Origin: Nilaparvata lugens
Lineage: Eukaryota > Arthropoda > Insecta > Hemiptera > Delphacidae
Assembly (NCBI RefSeq): GCF_014356525.2
Contig: NC_052518.1
Span: 30,906,559 to 30,970,558, forward strand
DNA: 64,000 nt
Direction: 5' to 3'
The position numbers and the translations under genes were made by a program. The notes below the pieces were generated by a model. That model made no database searches. It was not told the DNA's origin and saw only the letters and a program-made list of their open reading frames with translations. Below, piece by piece: positions 37,892-50,379 of this stretch. Each line of letters opens with the position of its first letter. Position 1 is the stretch's first letter.

Positions 37892-40800
37892 TGTATTGGA
37901 AATATAAAGATTAGATTTTTAATATTGTATGACACAATGTTTTTATTGTATATATATTTCGGCGGCGCCCTCAATTTTACTGCCCTCAGACAAGAATCTT
38001 ACTTACCTTCCACCAAGACAACGTAGCCCTTAAAACTTAGAAATTAAGAATTTAAATCTCATCAACAATCGTGAAAATCTTCAATGATAACCTCCGAAAA
38101 AATAGAAAAGAGCATATTAAAGAAGTTTGAGTTTCAAACAAATAACCAAATAAATACCAGAGAAGAAAAAAGCCTATTTAGAGATTGAAATTTTTATTAT
38201 GATGTACATTAGTCATTGAAAAATACTTGTGAGTTACAAACAGAATCTAAAATAGACCAATAGAGAGCCTCTGCAAGCGATAATCACCAAATCAACTAAA
38301 AGCGCGCCAAAGACTAAAAATTTTAGTCTTTAATAAACCGGAAATTCAAAACCGGTCTTACACAGTCAAATCGCCCGAACAGTTTTTCGGATCTGGAGGG
38401 GAGAAGAGCCATGGAAAAATTCTACAAAAAACAGGAACATTTATCTTAACATTAGTGTCCTTCCCATAAATTTTCAAGTCAATCTGTCAACAACTAAAAA
38501 AGTTGTTGTGATTTTTCGAATTTCATGTCTTCAAACGATCAAAGTACAATAAATTCCGTGTAACCTACATAGATGTTGGACACAATTAGAACTACTCATT
38601 CCATTTTTATCAAAAAGTGATTATTCAATGATATTTTGGAATTTCTGAACGCAGGATTATGTTTCTAGAGAGTTCCTTCATACATTTAACATATCAGTTA
38701 AGTTTTAAATCGCACAGTTCTTCCGTAATTAACACTTATATTAATTTTATACACGCGTATATTATTGACAATGATATATACGCTTTCAAGATGTATAATT
38801 TGAATACTTCTAATTTAATTTACTACATGAATCAATAATATTTCAGTGGATTCGTGAATATTTCATTGTTTAGGTATTTGGGTATACTTACTTTCATTCA
38901 ATACTGTAATTTGAGAATAGTAAGAGGGTCTTACTTAATTACGACTTACTGCATTCAACTAATTATTCTATTATAAACTATTAGTTACTTTCTTGTGAAG
39001 TCAATCAATGCAATGAACACCCAGCATTTTCACTGTGGTGTGGAAGGTGGAGGAGTAGGTGGAGGAGTAGGGTGAGGAGGAGGAGGAGAAGTAGTTGCAG
39101 GAGGAGTAGTTGGAGGAGGAGGAGGAGAGGATGAGGAGGTGAAGGAGGATTGGGTGGGGGAGGAGGAGGAGTAGGTGGAGGAGGAAGAGGAGAAGGAGGA
39201 GGAGAAGGGAGAGGAGGAGGAGGAGGAGGAGGAGGAGAAGGTGTAGGAGAAAGAGGATGAGGTGGAGGAGTAGTGGAGGAGGAGGAATAGTTGGAGGAGG
39301 AGAAAGAGTAGGGTGAGGAGGAGGAGGAAGAGTAAGCGTGGGAGGAGGAGGAGTAGGTGGTGGAGGAGAAGGAGAAGGAGAAGGTGGCAGAGGAAGAGGA
39401 GGAGGTTGTGGAGTTGAGGAGGAGGAGGAGGAATAGTTGGAGGAGGAGGAAGAGTATGGTGAAGAGGAGGAGTAGGTGGAGGATGAGGAAGAGGAGGAGG
39501 AGGAGGAGATTAGAAGGTGGAGGAGGAAGAGGAGGAGGTGGAGGAGTTGATGAGGAGGAGGAATAGTCGGAGGAGAAGGAGTAGATGGAAGAGGGGGAGG
39601 GGAGGATGAGTAGGAATATGGTGATGAGGAAGATGAGTAGGTGGGGAAGGAGGAGGAGGAGGAGGAGGAGTGTTGAGCGTTGAGGAGGTGGAGGAGGAGG
39701 TGGTGGTTGATGAGGAGGAGTAGGTGGGAGTGGAGGAGGAGAAGGAGGAGGAGGAGGAGGAGAAGAAGGAGGAGGAGGAGGAGGAGGCTTGAGTTACTAT
39801 TCATCTCAAGTTTATAAACACTTCAAAGACTTCGTATAGAATTTATATTCTTTAAATGTATATTTAGAGTATGGATACTTCATACTCGAATTCAGAGCAT
39901 TCGCGGACCACTTTTTGGAAACCACTGATCTAGATAAATATGCAGAAAGATAGATTTAAAAAGAGTAAATCATAATGAAGATGGAAATAAAGAAAAAGTT
40001 AATTCCCAATAATTAGAAAATCGATATGATGTAATAATAAGTGGAATAAAGAGGGAGTGAAAGTTATCATTAGAAAAGAGATTTGTAGATGTAAATCCAA
40101 AAATAATGTTAATAAGAAAGAGAAATTATTATACAAAAGAGATTAGTTTATGTAAATAACAAGATAATATGATTATGAAAGTTCAAAAAAAAAGATAAGA
40201 GAAATTACAAATTACGACAAATTAAGAGGATTAGCAGAATTCCTTGTTGGTTTATATTTGATTAATGTATGTTATGTGAAATCTGTTGTGTTCTATTCAC
40301 TGTTGTGTTAAAATATGAAGCATGGTAGTATTATATTAGAATAAGCTTTGACGTGTCATATACTGCGGGAGCGTTGCTCCCTCAATGCAATTTTATAATA
40401 TTATGACGAACAAGTAAAGAAAGAAAGGAACATCATAATTTTGTGTACGAATAATTTAGCTAGCCTTTATCATGATAAGAACTCAATTAGGTGAAATATT
40501 CAATATAAAATATTGGCAGAACTCATTGAAATAAGGAGTTTTGTAATAATCTTGAGAGAGAACATAATGATTTCATAATTATTATATAATATTATATATA
40601 ATTTCATGATAAGCAGGGTAATTACAACGTTAGTAGACAGAACTACTAACTTTGGGGTAAATACGGTATCGGATGGATTATATTATTATATTAAAGCTGC
40701 AAATGACAAAAAATTACAGAAAATTCACAGCCAATACGGCTTATTATCTCTGAGAACCCACCTCAAAATCAGTTAAACAACACACTGGAGGCTATGGGAA

Positions 40801-42333
40801 AGCCTTCAAATCACGAAAAATTTACCCCCTGGCACTCCTAGAGCCCCCCAAATTTATTCGTCACATTCAAATCAGCCTCGCACAGGAAATTCGATAAAAG
40901 CTTTTTTGTTCAGCTCCCGGTGATAAGCCTATATACATAGTTCGATTCAGACCAAATTCAAATGGCGACCCAGGAAATCGAGTTTTCATCGAAAATTTAA
41001 AGTTTTCCCAAATGCGAAAAATTCTCAGCCAAAACTATGAATTCGCTGTGAAAACTGAACACCAAATCTGTTGTATACTACACTGGAGGCTACAGGAAAA
41101 ACTCCAGACCTTCCAAATTCGACCCCCCGGTACACAAAAACATTTGTGAGACAGATACAACATATTGAAAGTAAACGCATGTTTGTTCTACCTGTGTACC
41201 TACTTGAATAATTTCATTTTTAACTATGACAGAACTTTATTTTAATAGGCCATAGTAGAAATCTATGGTGATCTTATCTCATTTAAATATAACTAGGTAA
41301 ACCCCTCCCCTCACAAAATGTCAGCCCCCTCACGCTTCAATCTCAATTTTTCTATTATCTTCATTTTTAGTAGAAAATTAAATATTACTAAAGATACAGT
41401 GGAACTTGCTGAAAATTAAATACAGTATTACTCAATTAATGGAATTACTAAATTTATCAATTAATTTGATGAATTAATTAACTACCTCCACCCCCTTAGC
41501 ACAGGGAGTGAGGACTTTTGATATGTTCACCCCCTTACTATTCTTAAAAGAGCTGCGGGGTAAAAAATTGTGTACCAAACTAAACTTTTCCGTTGACTAG
41601 ACTATTATAGAGAAATCGCTATTCTGTACAAAATTTGGATTTCAGCTGTGATCCTAAAAACTGTTGATAAACCCATCATAATATGCATCGTTATTCAAAA
41701 CTAGCAAATTCACTATGTATGATTGAATTCTGCATTGGAAAGTGCCAGTATGTGAAAATAGCCGCTATGTTCGATAATGCACACTTTTAATCCAATGAAT
41801 CCTATTTCAAAAATATTGAAAATAAACATTATTGAATATAGCCAGTCTGTTTGGAAATTTCTCCTCTTCAAACTTCAATGAATTTCACCAAGAATATTGA
41901 CTCACCATTGAAAATTACACATAATGAGAAAATAAAAAACTTTCTTTTCCTATTTTTTCCATTATGTTTCAGTTAATTATCAACCACTAACTAGAGACTA
42001 ATGCAATAAAAATAAATTATTGTTATAGATTTGTGAAAAATCTCATCCTCTATAAGCGCTGTTGTTTCAAATTTGTCTTCATCCACTCCGTTTGAACTTT
42101 GGAAAGATGATACATTTTTAGAAATCCTCGGCTTCTTTTTAAACTTACACTTAATTAATTTCAGAACTAATTATTATTGTAATCCAATTCAATGTAAGTG
42201 AAAGGAAGAATCCTCATCTACAATTTGAATTCAATTCTCTATTATCAAGGGCAAAACATTTTTCTCGAAATACGGAAACGTACACTTTTACTAGTGAATA
42301 TTTTCTACTTTTCTGACGTTGTATGGGAATAAC
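37892..42333. other. Host-like intergenic DNA with GGA-rich array
   Basis: No gene was seen. 39030..39790 is a degenerate (GGA)n/(GGAGTA)n array that generates a spurious 267-aa Leu/Ser/Pro-rich ORF. About 40710..40860 and 41000..41150 are diverged copies of one ~150-bp sequence sharing 'aaaattc(a/t)cagcca' and 'cactggaggctac/t'. 'aaaccggtcttacacagtca' near 38350 resembles the retroelement tail at 17200. Confidence 0.6.
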
Positions 42334-42341
42334 TTCCTGAA
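42334..42341 (+). repeat. hAT left target-site duplication TTCCTGAA
   Basis: This 8-bp sequence is repeated exactly at 46459..46466, flanking the element; 8-bp duplications are typical of hAT transposons. Confidence 0.93.
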
Positions 42342-42996
42342 CAGGCACGTAGCCAAGGGGGGAGTCCTGGGTGTCCGGACCCCCCCCCCCGAAATTTTTA
42401 AAATGTTTTATTTTTATGGACTACTACATTTTTATGAATGTAAAAAAATAAAACAATATCATACAGTTAAGGTAAGTAATTCATCATTGGAGATGAGATG
42501 ATCCACATATTAAAAATCCACAAATCAAATATCGTGTGCATATGCCGAGTAGGCAACACTGTGAACACACGCTTGACGCTCGCCGTTGATGTACGAGGGT
42601 GGGGTGAGGTCAGTGACCGCCAGTCAAGGCACAGTATACATACAGTACAGAAACTTGGCTATACCCTGACGCCAAAATCCGCCATCTTGTTAGGAAGCGC
42701 CGCATTGTAATAGTATTGATGGTAGGTTCGGATCACTTCAATGATCTGGATCAATTGATCTCATTCACTGCCACGAGCCAATCAGAAGACCAGGATTGGA
42801 ACTTCCCAAGGTCACGTGACATGTTTAGTATTGGGGTCATGTAAAAAGCATTGGTTAGATAGGCGATTGATTACAAGTTTCCATTCTGTATATTCTGTGG
42901 TCAAGGTTAGACGTTAGTCGTGCTCTTGGCACTCGGCATGGCAGTCGCGAGTTCTCTCAGTTCATTCGTTCATTGACAGTTTGTGACCGGACCAGT

Positions 42997-45900
42997 ATGA
43001 AGCGAAAGCAACATAACCCGTCAATTTTAGATTTTTTTTAAAAGAAAAAGTCTACAAGTTCAAGTGTAGGTAAGTAAAGAATAAAGTAAATACTAAATCC
43101 CATACTACTATATTTTTAATGGTTTGCGTCGCAAACTTTGTGACAATATAATTTATAAGTACGTGTAATACTTTCTATGGACTATGGAGATTGAAGGCAT
43201 ATTATAAAAAAGGACTACATATAATATGGTTTAAAATAACATAAAGTATAGGCTGTCGTAAAAATAGGTTAGGTTAATATGGGACCGTCGGCCGTCATTT
43301 TGCAGTGCTACCAGCCCATAAGAAAACCCTCGATTGTAGTGTCAACTCGGTGTGACACAATTACCATCACGCTCAGGTTTAGTTAGGTTAGTTATTATTT
43401 TCTGTAATAAGAAAATTATAACTGAGGTTATTATTTTCTGTAATAAGAAAATTATAACTGAGCTAACTAAAACCTGAGCTTGATGGTAATTGTATCACGT
43501 CGAGTTGACACTACAATCGAGGGTTTTCTTATGGGTTGGCAGGCAGCCCTGCTACATTCTAATTTTGAAATGTAGAAAATAAGAAAATCATTGTAATTTA
43601 GTTGTGTTTGCGCCAGTTTACTATTACCGTTTATTTTATTGTAGTTTTGATTCATATGTCTAAAAAAACCTGTTTTTTTCAGATCAGCAGCAGGCCAATA
43701 CTACATGTTCGTCCTCGTCGGAGCTAGAGCAATCTTTCAATACGGACCCTGCCCCTACAACAACTGGTGTGAGCTGTCTGGAGCCTAAGCCTGGACCCAG
43801 CGGCAGCAACAAAGCCCCTGCCCCTACAACAACTGGTGTGAGCTGTTCGGAGCCAGAGCCTGGACCCAGCAACGAAGCTTCAACCCCACGACTCGCAGCT
43901 GTTGATGAAGATGACATTACTGAACTTGATACTAGTGACAGACAACCTTTAAATTCTGGCATATTTCATCCGCACACTTTTGACGTAGGTGAGTTGAAAA
44001 GAACCACTATTGATGACAATTTGAAAAACCAAATATTGTCTAATGTGTTAATTCCATCAGACGAATTTATTTATCCAACAACAGAATTTAATAAGAAACA
44101 GCTAAAATTTCAAAGTCACTGGGTGAAAAAATGGCCTTGGATAGCTTATTCAAGGAAATGTGACGGCATATTCTGTAAATATTGTTTGTTGTTTCTTAGT
44201 GAAGCTAGTGGCACCGGTAAGGGCAATCATGAAGCAGCAGGCGCTTTTATAGAAGCCCCATTTAGACGGTGGAGAAACGCCATTGAAAAGTTTGACAATC
44301 ATAATCGTACACAACACCATAGAACTAATGTTGAAAAAGTTGACAATTTTATCAAAATTATGTCCCGAGAAATGAAGGAAATTCCTGATGTACTTATCAG
44401 TCAAAGGCAAAAAGAGAGAGAACTAAATAGGGCACACTTGAGGCCTATTGTTGAAACTGTGCTGTTCTGCGCCGAAAATGAACTCCCATTAAGAGGTGAC
44501 AATGACAGTGGCCCTCTCACTCTTGAGAAGCCTTGTCAAAGAGATGGTAAATTTTGGGCTTTATTGAGATTTCGCGCCAACTCAGGAGATCACCAGTTAA
44601 AAAATCATATTTTGAACAATAAAAAGAATGCAACTTATATCAGTCCAGATATACAAAATGAAATCCTCGACGTGAGTTCATCATTAATTCAGGAAAACAT
44701 AGTAAAACAAATAAACGAGTCTGATTGCTTTGCCATTTTAGCTGATGAAACTATGGATGTGTCTTCCATTGAACAGCTATCATTATGTATCCGATACGTC
44801 AGTAGGAACCAAAATGATAAGCCTATTATAAAAGAAGATTTTTTAGGGTTTTCATCCATCTCTGATTTGAGTGGAGAAAACATTGCCAAATCGATTTTGG
44901 AAATGATCCATAACTTGGGATTAGACATGACCAAGTGCGTGGGCCAGGGATACGACGGTGCTTCCACATGAGTGGTAAGGAAAAAGGTGTCCATGCTAGA
45001 ATTAAAGAGAAATACCCAAAAGCACTATATGTCCACTGTGCAAGTCATAGATTAAATTTAGCACTGTCAAATGCCATGTCTGTAAATAATGTTAGAAATG
45101 CTTTAGACATAGTAAGAGAAATCTGCGGTTTTTTTTTAGAAAAAACTCTGTTGCAAATCATACCCTAAAAGACGCCATTCAGGTGTATATGCCGGATAAC
45201 AAAAAGACACAATTGAGTAAAGCTTGTGGCACTCGGTTCATTGAGCGCCACACCAGCATTCAAGACTTTGTAGAACTAATTGAACCTGTGTATGCAAGTC
45301 TTGAGGAAATTTCCAACTCAAGTAAAAAAAGTGCTGGGGCTGCAGCTACCTTTCAAGCGGCAATGGAAAAAAGCACTTTTTTATTATCTTTGTTAGTGTG
45401 TGAAAAAATATTCAGCATAACTCTACCCCTTTCAGTATACCTCCAGCACGAAAGGTACGACCTTTCAGCAGTCGTAAGTTCTGCTAATGAGGTTATTCAG
45501 TCGTTACAAGACCTAAGAGATTCAGCTGATAAAGTATTTAAAGATATCTTCAACCGTGCTACAACTATGTCTCAAGAAATATTTAATAGGGAATTAGAAG
45601 CACCAAGAATAAATCAACGACAACAACATCGCTCTAATCATATTGCTAAGTCAACTGAAGAGTATTTTCGAGTTTCAATTTTTGTGCCATGTTTGGATAG
45701 CATTATAACAAATATGAAAGAACGATTTTCAAACAATGAAAACATCATAAAGTCTTTCCAAGCATTATTACCAGGATTTGCTTCGCCAGAGAAAGAAGAC
45801 ATGTTGGAATGCCTGTTAGGTTACCTTTCGTCCAGTGATAGTCCTGATGACAGCTCACTTACTACACTTACAGGTGAATACAGGGTATGGTGCAACTCAT

Positions 45901-46196
45901 CAAAAAATGTCAAGAAACCCTCAGACATTTTAGAAGTAATGGAATCATGCAACAAGTCTTTTCTCCCACATATTTACCAGCTCCTTCAGGTTTTTGCAAC
46001 ACTTCCAGTTACCACTTGTAGTGTAGAAAGGACATTTTCTACAATGAAACGAATAAAATCATTTATTCGTAATAGAACAAGCAACGAGCGTTTGAGTTCA
46101 CTTGCTGTACTTTCCTGTCACCCACAGTTGCACCCTGACGCGGAAGCAGTTTTGGACGTGATGGCAAAGAAGCAGAAAAGACGACTACTTTTGTAA
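42997..46196 (+). pseudogene. hAT transposase (TTF zinc finger / DUF4371 / hAT dimerisation), broken
   Basis: Exon 1 starts at 42997 (MKRKQHNPSILDFF) and ends with donor TAG|GTAAGT at 43069/43070. A T-run at 43032..43039 puts it out of frame, giving a TAA. Exon 2 starts at 43683 after TTTTTTTCAG. It contains acidic repeats (CLEPKPGPSG / CSEPEPGPS), the TTF-type finger WIAYSRKCDGIFCKYC (~44145), a DUF4371-like region (FAILADETMDVSSIEQLSLC) and, at the end, VTTCSVERTFSTMKRIKSFI. Further one-base frameshifts lie at ~44968 and in the T/A run at ~45129..45143. A catalytic-domain Asp is in ILADET. The protein cannot be made intact; non-autonomous relatives could use other sources. Confidence 0.88.
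43311..43540. repeat. Fold-back MITE inside the hAT intron
   Basis: Inverted arms 'cccataagaaaaccctcgat' (43315) and 'atcgagggttttcttatggg' (43517..43536) extend inward through 'tgtagtgtcaactcg' and 'attaccatcacgctcaggtt'. The centre contains a direct duplication of 'ttattattttctgtaataag' (~37-bp units). No coding capacity. Flanking duplication is unclear. Confidence 0.85.
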
Positions 46197-46458
46197 AACT
46201 TCCAGACGGACTTTGCTTTGTGTGTCAATGAACAAATGAAAATGTATTATTAAAAATTTACAAAAATTTTATAAATAAAATGTATTACTTATTATACATG
46301 TATATACTGTAAATGACCAAAACATGAGTTTTTAATTCATAAAAACCAAAAATTTCCACCCGGGGGGCAAGCCCCCCGGAATCCCCAAGCCTCAGGGGGG
46401 GCAAGCCCTCCCCGGCCCCGGACCCCCCCCCCAAAGTGTAATCCTGGCTACGTGCCTG

Positions 46459-46466
46459 TTCCTGAA
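46459..46466 (+). repeat. hAT right target-site duplication TTCCTGAA
   Basis: Exact copy of 42334..42341. Confidence 0.93.
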
Positions 46467-47035
46467 GATATATGTTGATTCTCAGAAAAAAAGATATGAT
46501 CTCTGTATTTCACTAGTAGCGTTTAAAGATAAAACATTGAAGTTAGTACAGAATGCAATTTCTACAATAACCGCAATCTCTGTCAACATCTGAAGGATAT
46601 TTGAAAAAAACTCTTAATCTACTTGGCCCATGAAATTGTAAATGAAACTAGTGTGGATTTGACCAAATCCCTAAATATCGTTGACAAATTTGCATAATGA
46701 TGACATGGCTCTCCTGAATTCAACTCCTACTTCACTTTTCAAAACTTCAATACGCTGCAAGATTATGGAAACTTTGTGATGAGAAGAGTTATGAAAATTC
46801 TCAATAAAGATTCCTAAAAAGAGGTTTATAATTACAATGTAATCAAATAATTATAATGAGATGAAGTTTGTAATTTTGACCATAATTTGTATATTATGAT
46901 GAGAATTATCAAAATTGAGGTTGAGCGTTGAAAAATCGTGTTCAGCGTCCGAAAATACATAGATAGCGTTCCTGAAATACATAATTTGAATGCATAGACT
47001 AGTAGGAGCGATGCGATAGACAGGCCATTACGCGC
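46467..47035. other. Host-like intergenic DNA up to the gap
   Basis: AT-rich, no gene and no recognisable repeat. It ends at the second gap and shows no relation to the P2 sequence on the other side. Confidence 0.6.
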
Positions 47036-47135
47036 NNNNNNNNNNNNNNNNNNNNNNNNNNNNNNNNNNNNNNNNNNNNNNNNNNNNNNNNNNNNNNNNN
47101 NNNNNNNNNNNNNNNNNNNNNNNNNNNNNNNNNNN
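47036..47135. other. Assembly gap of 100 N
   Basis: Exactly 100 N. The base after it (47136) aligns with the reverse complement of 10556, inside the P2 fibre-like gene. Confidence 0.99.
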
Positions 47136-47599
47136 TCAAAATTCTGTTTTTGCTGTGCTATTTCCTTCAATATATCAGACATTGTATGTAATTTACTTTC
47201 AAACACTTTCTTTGTAATTAAATCAGCCTGTAGTTTTTGGAATATATTAGTTGAAATTGCAAGTAATTTGCTGTCTAGATATTTTCTATTTACTAATGAC
47301 GATGATGAATCAGACTGCAGTTTATTGAATATATTTGTTGAAATTTCCTGCAATTTACTGTCCAAGTATTGTCTGTTAACCAACAATGGATCTGACTGTA
47401 ATTTAGTAAATAAATTTGATGATATTTCAAGTAGTTTACTGTCTAAATATTCTCTACTTGCTGCCACTAACGATGTTGATTCACAACCACTGTTTACTGC
47501 TGCTGCTACTGCTGCTGCTGCTGTATGATTACTATTAAACACATGATGTGTTCGACCAAAGCGATCTATTGTACTACTACTCACAGTACTACTTGCCAT
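47136..47599 (-). CDS. P2 coiled-coil, fibre-like protein, N-terminal part (segment C copy)
   Basis: Starts at the ATG 47599 (MASSTVSSSTIDRFGRTHHV) and is cut at 47136 by the gap after ~155 codons. The YLDSKLLEIS-type helical repeats are the same as in 10093..11148, with one visible change (YLDSKLLEISS versus YLDSELLEISS). Nothing in this part is broken. Confidence 0.85.
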
Positions 47600-47622
47600 C
47601 TCTGTCAAGTGTTAAACACATA

Positions 47623-48710
47623 CTAACTGCTACCACCACCACCACCTAATATAATACCACTTTCTTTGAGTTCTTCAATAATTGAAGCCATTTCAACAGT
47701 ATGTGATCTATTTCCTGCCTGTTGTGATGAAATTAGAATATTTAATCTGTCAATCAGTTCATTTGGATCATCCCAATAGACATATTGTCGACTAGTAGAT
47801 TCATTTCTTATAAAACCCATACCACTAACAGCAGCATGACCAGCAATGTTCTTCCTCAATCTTTTCTTTGTTTTCCTACTTGCTGATGGGAATAAAGATT
47901 GAATAATTTGTGATTTGTAGCCTTTATTTCTTTTAACATATCCACGACGATCTAAATGAGCAGATGTTAGCTGTAGTATATTTCGATATTTTATCAAATC
48001 ACGTTCGGTGTACATTTTCATGTCAGGCTGTTTTTTAAAGAGAAGTTCACACAAACCAACTGTTAAACGATATCTATTATTATTGTCGATAATTAAATTA
48101 GCATTGTCAATAATAATTTCCTTTGTACCCATAAAGTATTCATTATCGTTACTGTCATAACATATACCATAAGATATACAATTATTTAGTTTTTCCTTAT
48201 GAAATTCGCGTATATACTCATCAACGAAATCATTTTGTATTGTTGTCTTATTCAAGATATCACCCACATTAGATCTATTCAATCCTTCCCCCTCATCCTC
48301 CATTTTACCTTTTTCCTCCTCCTCCTCCTCCTCCTCCTCTCCTCCTCCTCCTCCTCCTCCCCTCCTCCTCCTCCCCTCCTCCTCCTCCTCTGATTCTTCT
48401 TTAAGTCTGCTTCTAGTGTCAGCCATCTGCTGCTGATGTTGTTGTACAAGTGTATCTTTCAATTCTTTTAGTGGATTAACAATTGGTTCTAATGATTTTT
48501 GTCTAATTGTATCATTTTCCCTAATCATACTAGTTAACGATTTATGCTTATGAATAATTGATTCACGCAAACCTTTTATCCTGTCAATCACTTTACTAGA
48601 CTGACGATGACGTTGTCGCCGTGCATGTTCTCGTTGTCGTCTATTTTGTTTGTATTTTTTTGTCTTCAATTTAAATTATGCATATTGCTAGTAGAGTATA
48701 GCTCTTTCAT
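47623..48710 (-). pseudogene. P2 DUF8207-like protein with N-terminal frameshift (segment C copy)
   Basis: The natural ATG at 48710 (MKELYSTSNMHNLN) meets a TGA at 48668..48666 because one base is missing relative to the segment B copy. The remaining frame is open for 348 codons down to 47623. It covers the basic helical region, an acidic and Gly-rich tract from (GGA)n (48309..48391) and the complete conserved domain (YGICYDSNDNEYFMGT, TVGLCELLF, RDLIKYRNIL, RRGYVKRNKG). The first in-frame Met after the lesion lies at SLTSMIREN. The B copy has the opposite situation, an intact start and a frameshift in the GGA tract. Confidence 0.72.
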
Positions 48711-48750
48711 CTACACTGTCTCAACAACAAATGATGAGAATTGACACATG

Positions 48751-49500
48751 TTAGTTGGTACTACTGCTGCTATACAAGCTTGGATCAATATACTTACCAA
48801 GACAATTACGATATTTACCAGCATCAGTTTTACACTCAGTAAAAATTGAAATAAAACTATGATTTCCGCTTTGCCATACATCTGAACATAGTTTTCTAAA
48901 TGCAACGAATGTCATATCAGATCCAACAAAATCTCTAAACACTAATTTTAAATTATGCATATCCATTTTAAATATAATAAGCATATTTGCATTGTCCCTA
49001 ATATGATGTTTTGAAATTGCACCATAGCTTTGAATCAAATACACACAATCTATGTTTTTGTGTCTGCCCATTGTGAAAAAGTTACGTATTTGCGGCACAC
49101 GTGTAACATTCAAATCGTCGAATATCAACAGTGAATGATTGTCAACATCATTCGGCTGTGGTATACTTTCAATGTTGTCAGATTTATAATATTTCACACA
49201 CTTGAGTTTTGAAAAAACAATATCCAATAACTTATACTTTTCCTGATACAATGACTTACTGAACAAGTATAAGTTTTTGAATTTTAATCCATTCTTATCA
49301 AATATCAAATTCAGCAGTACATTTGTCTTTCCACAATTTGATGCACCGCAAATTAGAATTCTAGCTGAACTTGGTAAAAATTCACCATGCTTTTTTCTAT
49401 CTAGACAAGCTTTGTCTGCTTGTTTTGAATCTACAATAAGATTATCAAAGTTAACTATTGCAATTGCCGCTTCTTCTGGCGGAACCGCCGCTGCTGACAT
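48751..49500 (-). CDS. P2 FtsK/HerA-type genome-packaging ATPase (segment C copy)
   Basis: 249 aa from the ATG at 49500. Walker A GASNCGKT is preceded by ILIC (ILIS in the B copy), and Walker B is LLIFDDLN. Only a few substitutions separate it from 8193..8942 (SFDN/NFDN, VFSDF/VFRDF). Intact. Confidence 0.93.
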   Translation of the reverse strand: MSAAAVPPEEAAIAIVNFDNLIVDSKQADKACLDRKKHGEFLPSSARILICGASNCGKTNVLLNLIFDKNGLKFKNLYLFSKSLYQEKYKLLDIVFSKLKCVKYYKSDNIESIPQPNDVDNHSLLIFDDLNVTRVPQIRNFFTMGRHKNIDCVYLIQSYGAISKHHIRDNANMLIIFKMDMHNLKLVFRDFVGSDMTFVAFRKLCSDVWQSGNHSFISIFTECKTDAGKYRNCLGKYIDPSLYSSSSTN

Positions 49501-49734
49501 AATAACTACTATTTTTATCAACTCTTGCTGCTGCTGCGCGCTTGCTGCTTACACATGCGCATCTGCACAACAACTATACTGGATAGGTTACTGCTGCTAC
49601 GTACTACAAATGGTTTGTGGATGAAGAAAACATAGACACAATGATCAGATGTACACACATACAGCTTTTATTAACACAAGATAATATCTGTCGCGCACCA
49701 TCTAATTTCATCTTCTACTTGCAAAAGAATACAA

Positions 49735-49920
49735 AAAACTATTGACAGTGTTTCAGCTAATAATTATTACAACAAATTTAATCTTCTACTTGCAAAAGAA
49801 TAGACAAATATTGACAGTATTTCAGCTAATAATTATTACAACAAATTTAATCTTCTACTTGCAAAAGAATAGACAAATATTGACAGTATTTCAGCTAATA
49901 ATTATTACAACAAATTTCAC
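49735..49920 (-). repeat. ~66-bp tandem repeat, three units (segment C copy)
   Basis: Three units of 'ttgacagtatttcagctaat', 'aattattacaacaaatt' and 'cttctacttgcaaaagaata'; the B copy has two. It lies just downstream of the 142-aa gene. Confidence 0.85.
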
Positions 49921-49923
49921 ACA

Positions 49924-50352
49924 CTAATCGAGATTTGCCTTTGACATACAATTGTCTAAAATATAAATGAATATGTTTTCTTTATCATCATCATCATCAA
50001 CTGAATTGAACTTTGTTGATTTAATCTGTGAGTAAAGTATGTTCAGTGACATAGAAAATTGAGCACAAATACAAGTATCAACCACATCGAATCCATTTTG
50101 ATTTGCTTCTTTCAAAAATACATTGTTATGGGAGCATATACTTAAATGAAACTTATCATCATCATCAACACATTCACTTGCTTGTGTGTTTTTTTCAAAT
50201 AAGTTTACTAAAAAACATTTTTCGATATCAGCACGTGTTACACACATTGCTTTTAGTGTACACAATAGATCTATAATTCTAGTAATAACACGACACGAAT
50301 CGTTACCATTCAGCAAAAAACACAACAGTGGGCCCGCCGCCGCTTCTGTCAT
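49924..50352 (-). CDS. P2 142-aa Cys-containing hypothetical protein (segment C copy)
   Basis: Same protein as 7400..7834 with shorter Asp runs and P for A at residue 8 (AAAGPLLCF). Motifs FHLSICSHNN and DTCICAQF are conserved. No stop. Family unknown; see the P1 pair at 24900 and 25344 for a possible relation. Confidence 0.75.
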   Translation of the reverse strand: MTEAAAGPLLCFLLNGNDSCRVITRIIDLLCTLKAMCVTRADIEKCFLVNLFEKNTQASECVDDDDKFHLSICSHNNVFLKEANQNGFDVVDTCICAQFSMSLNILYSQIKSTKFNSVDDDDDKENIFIYILDNCMSKANLD

Positions 50353-50379
50353 TATGTTTCTATCATATCTGAAACAATA

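Larger units (their letters stand above)
42342..46458 (+). mobile_element. hAT transposon, 4.1 kb, ZMYM1-like type
   Basis: Ends carry the 14-bp inverted repeat CAGGCACGTAGCCA and the element is flanked by TTCCTGAA duplications. Subterminal C-rich runs (GGGGGG / CCCCCCCC) mark both ends. It encodes a two-exon transposase with a TTF zinc finger and a hAT C-terminal dimerisation region, now frameshifted. Confidence 0.93.

Noticed and set aside
39001..39804. 267-aa Leu/Ser/Pro-rich ORF
   Set aside because: It is the translation of a degenerate (GGA)n array. Composition is entirely that of the repeat.
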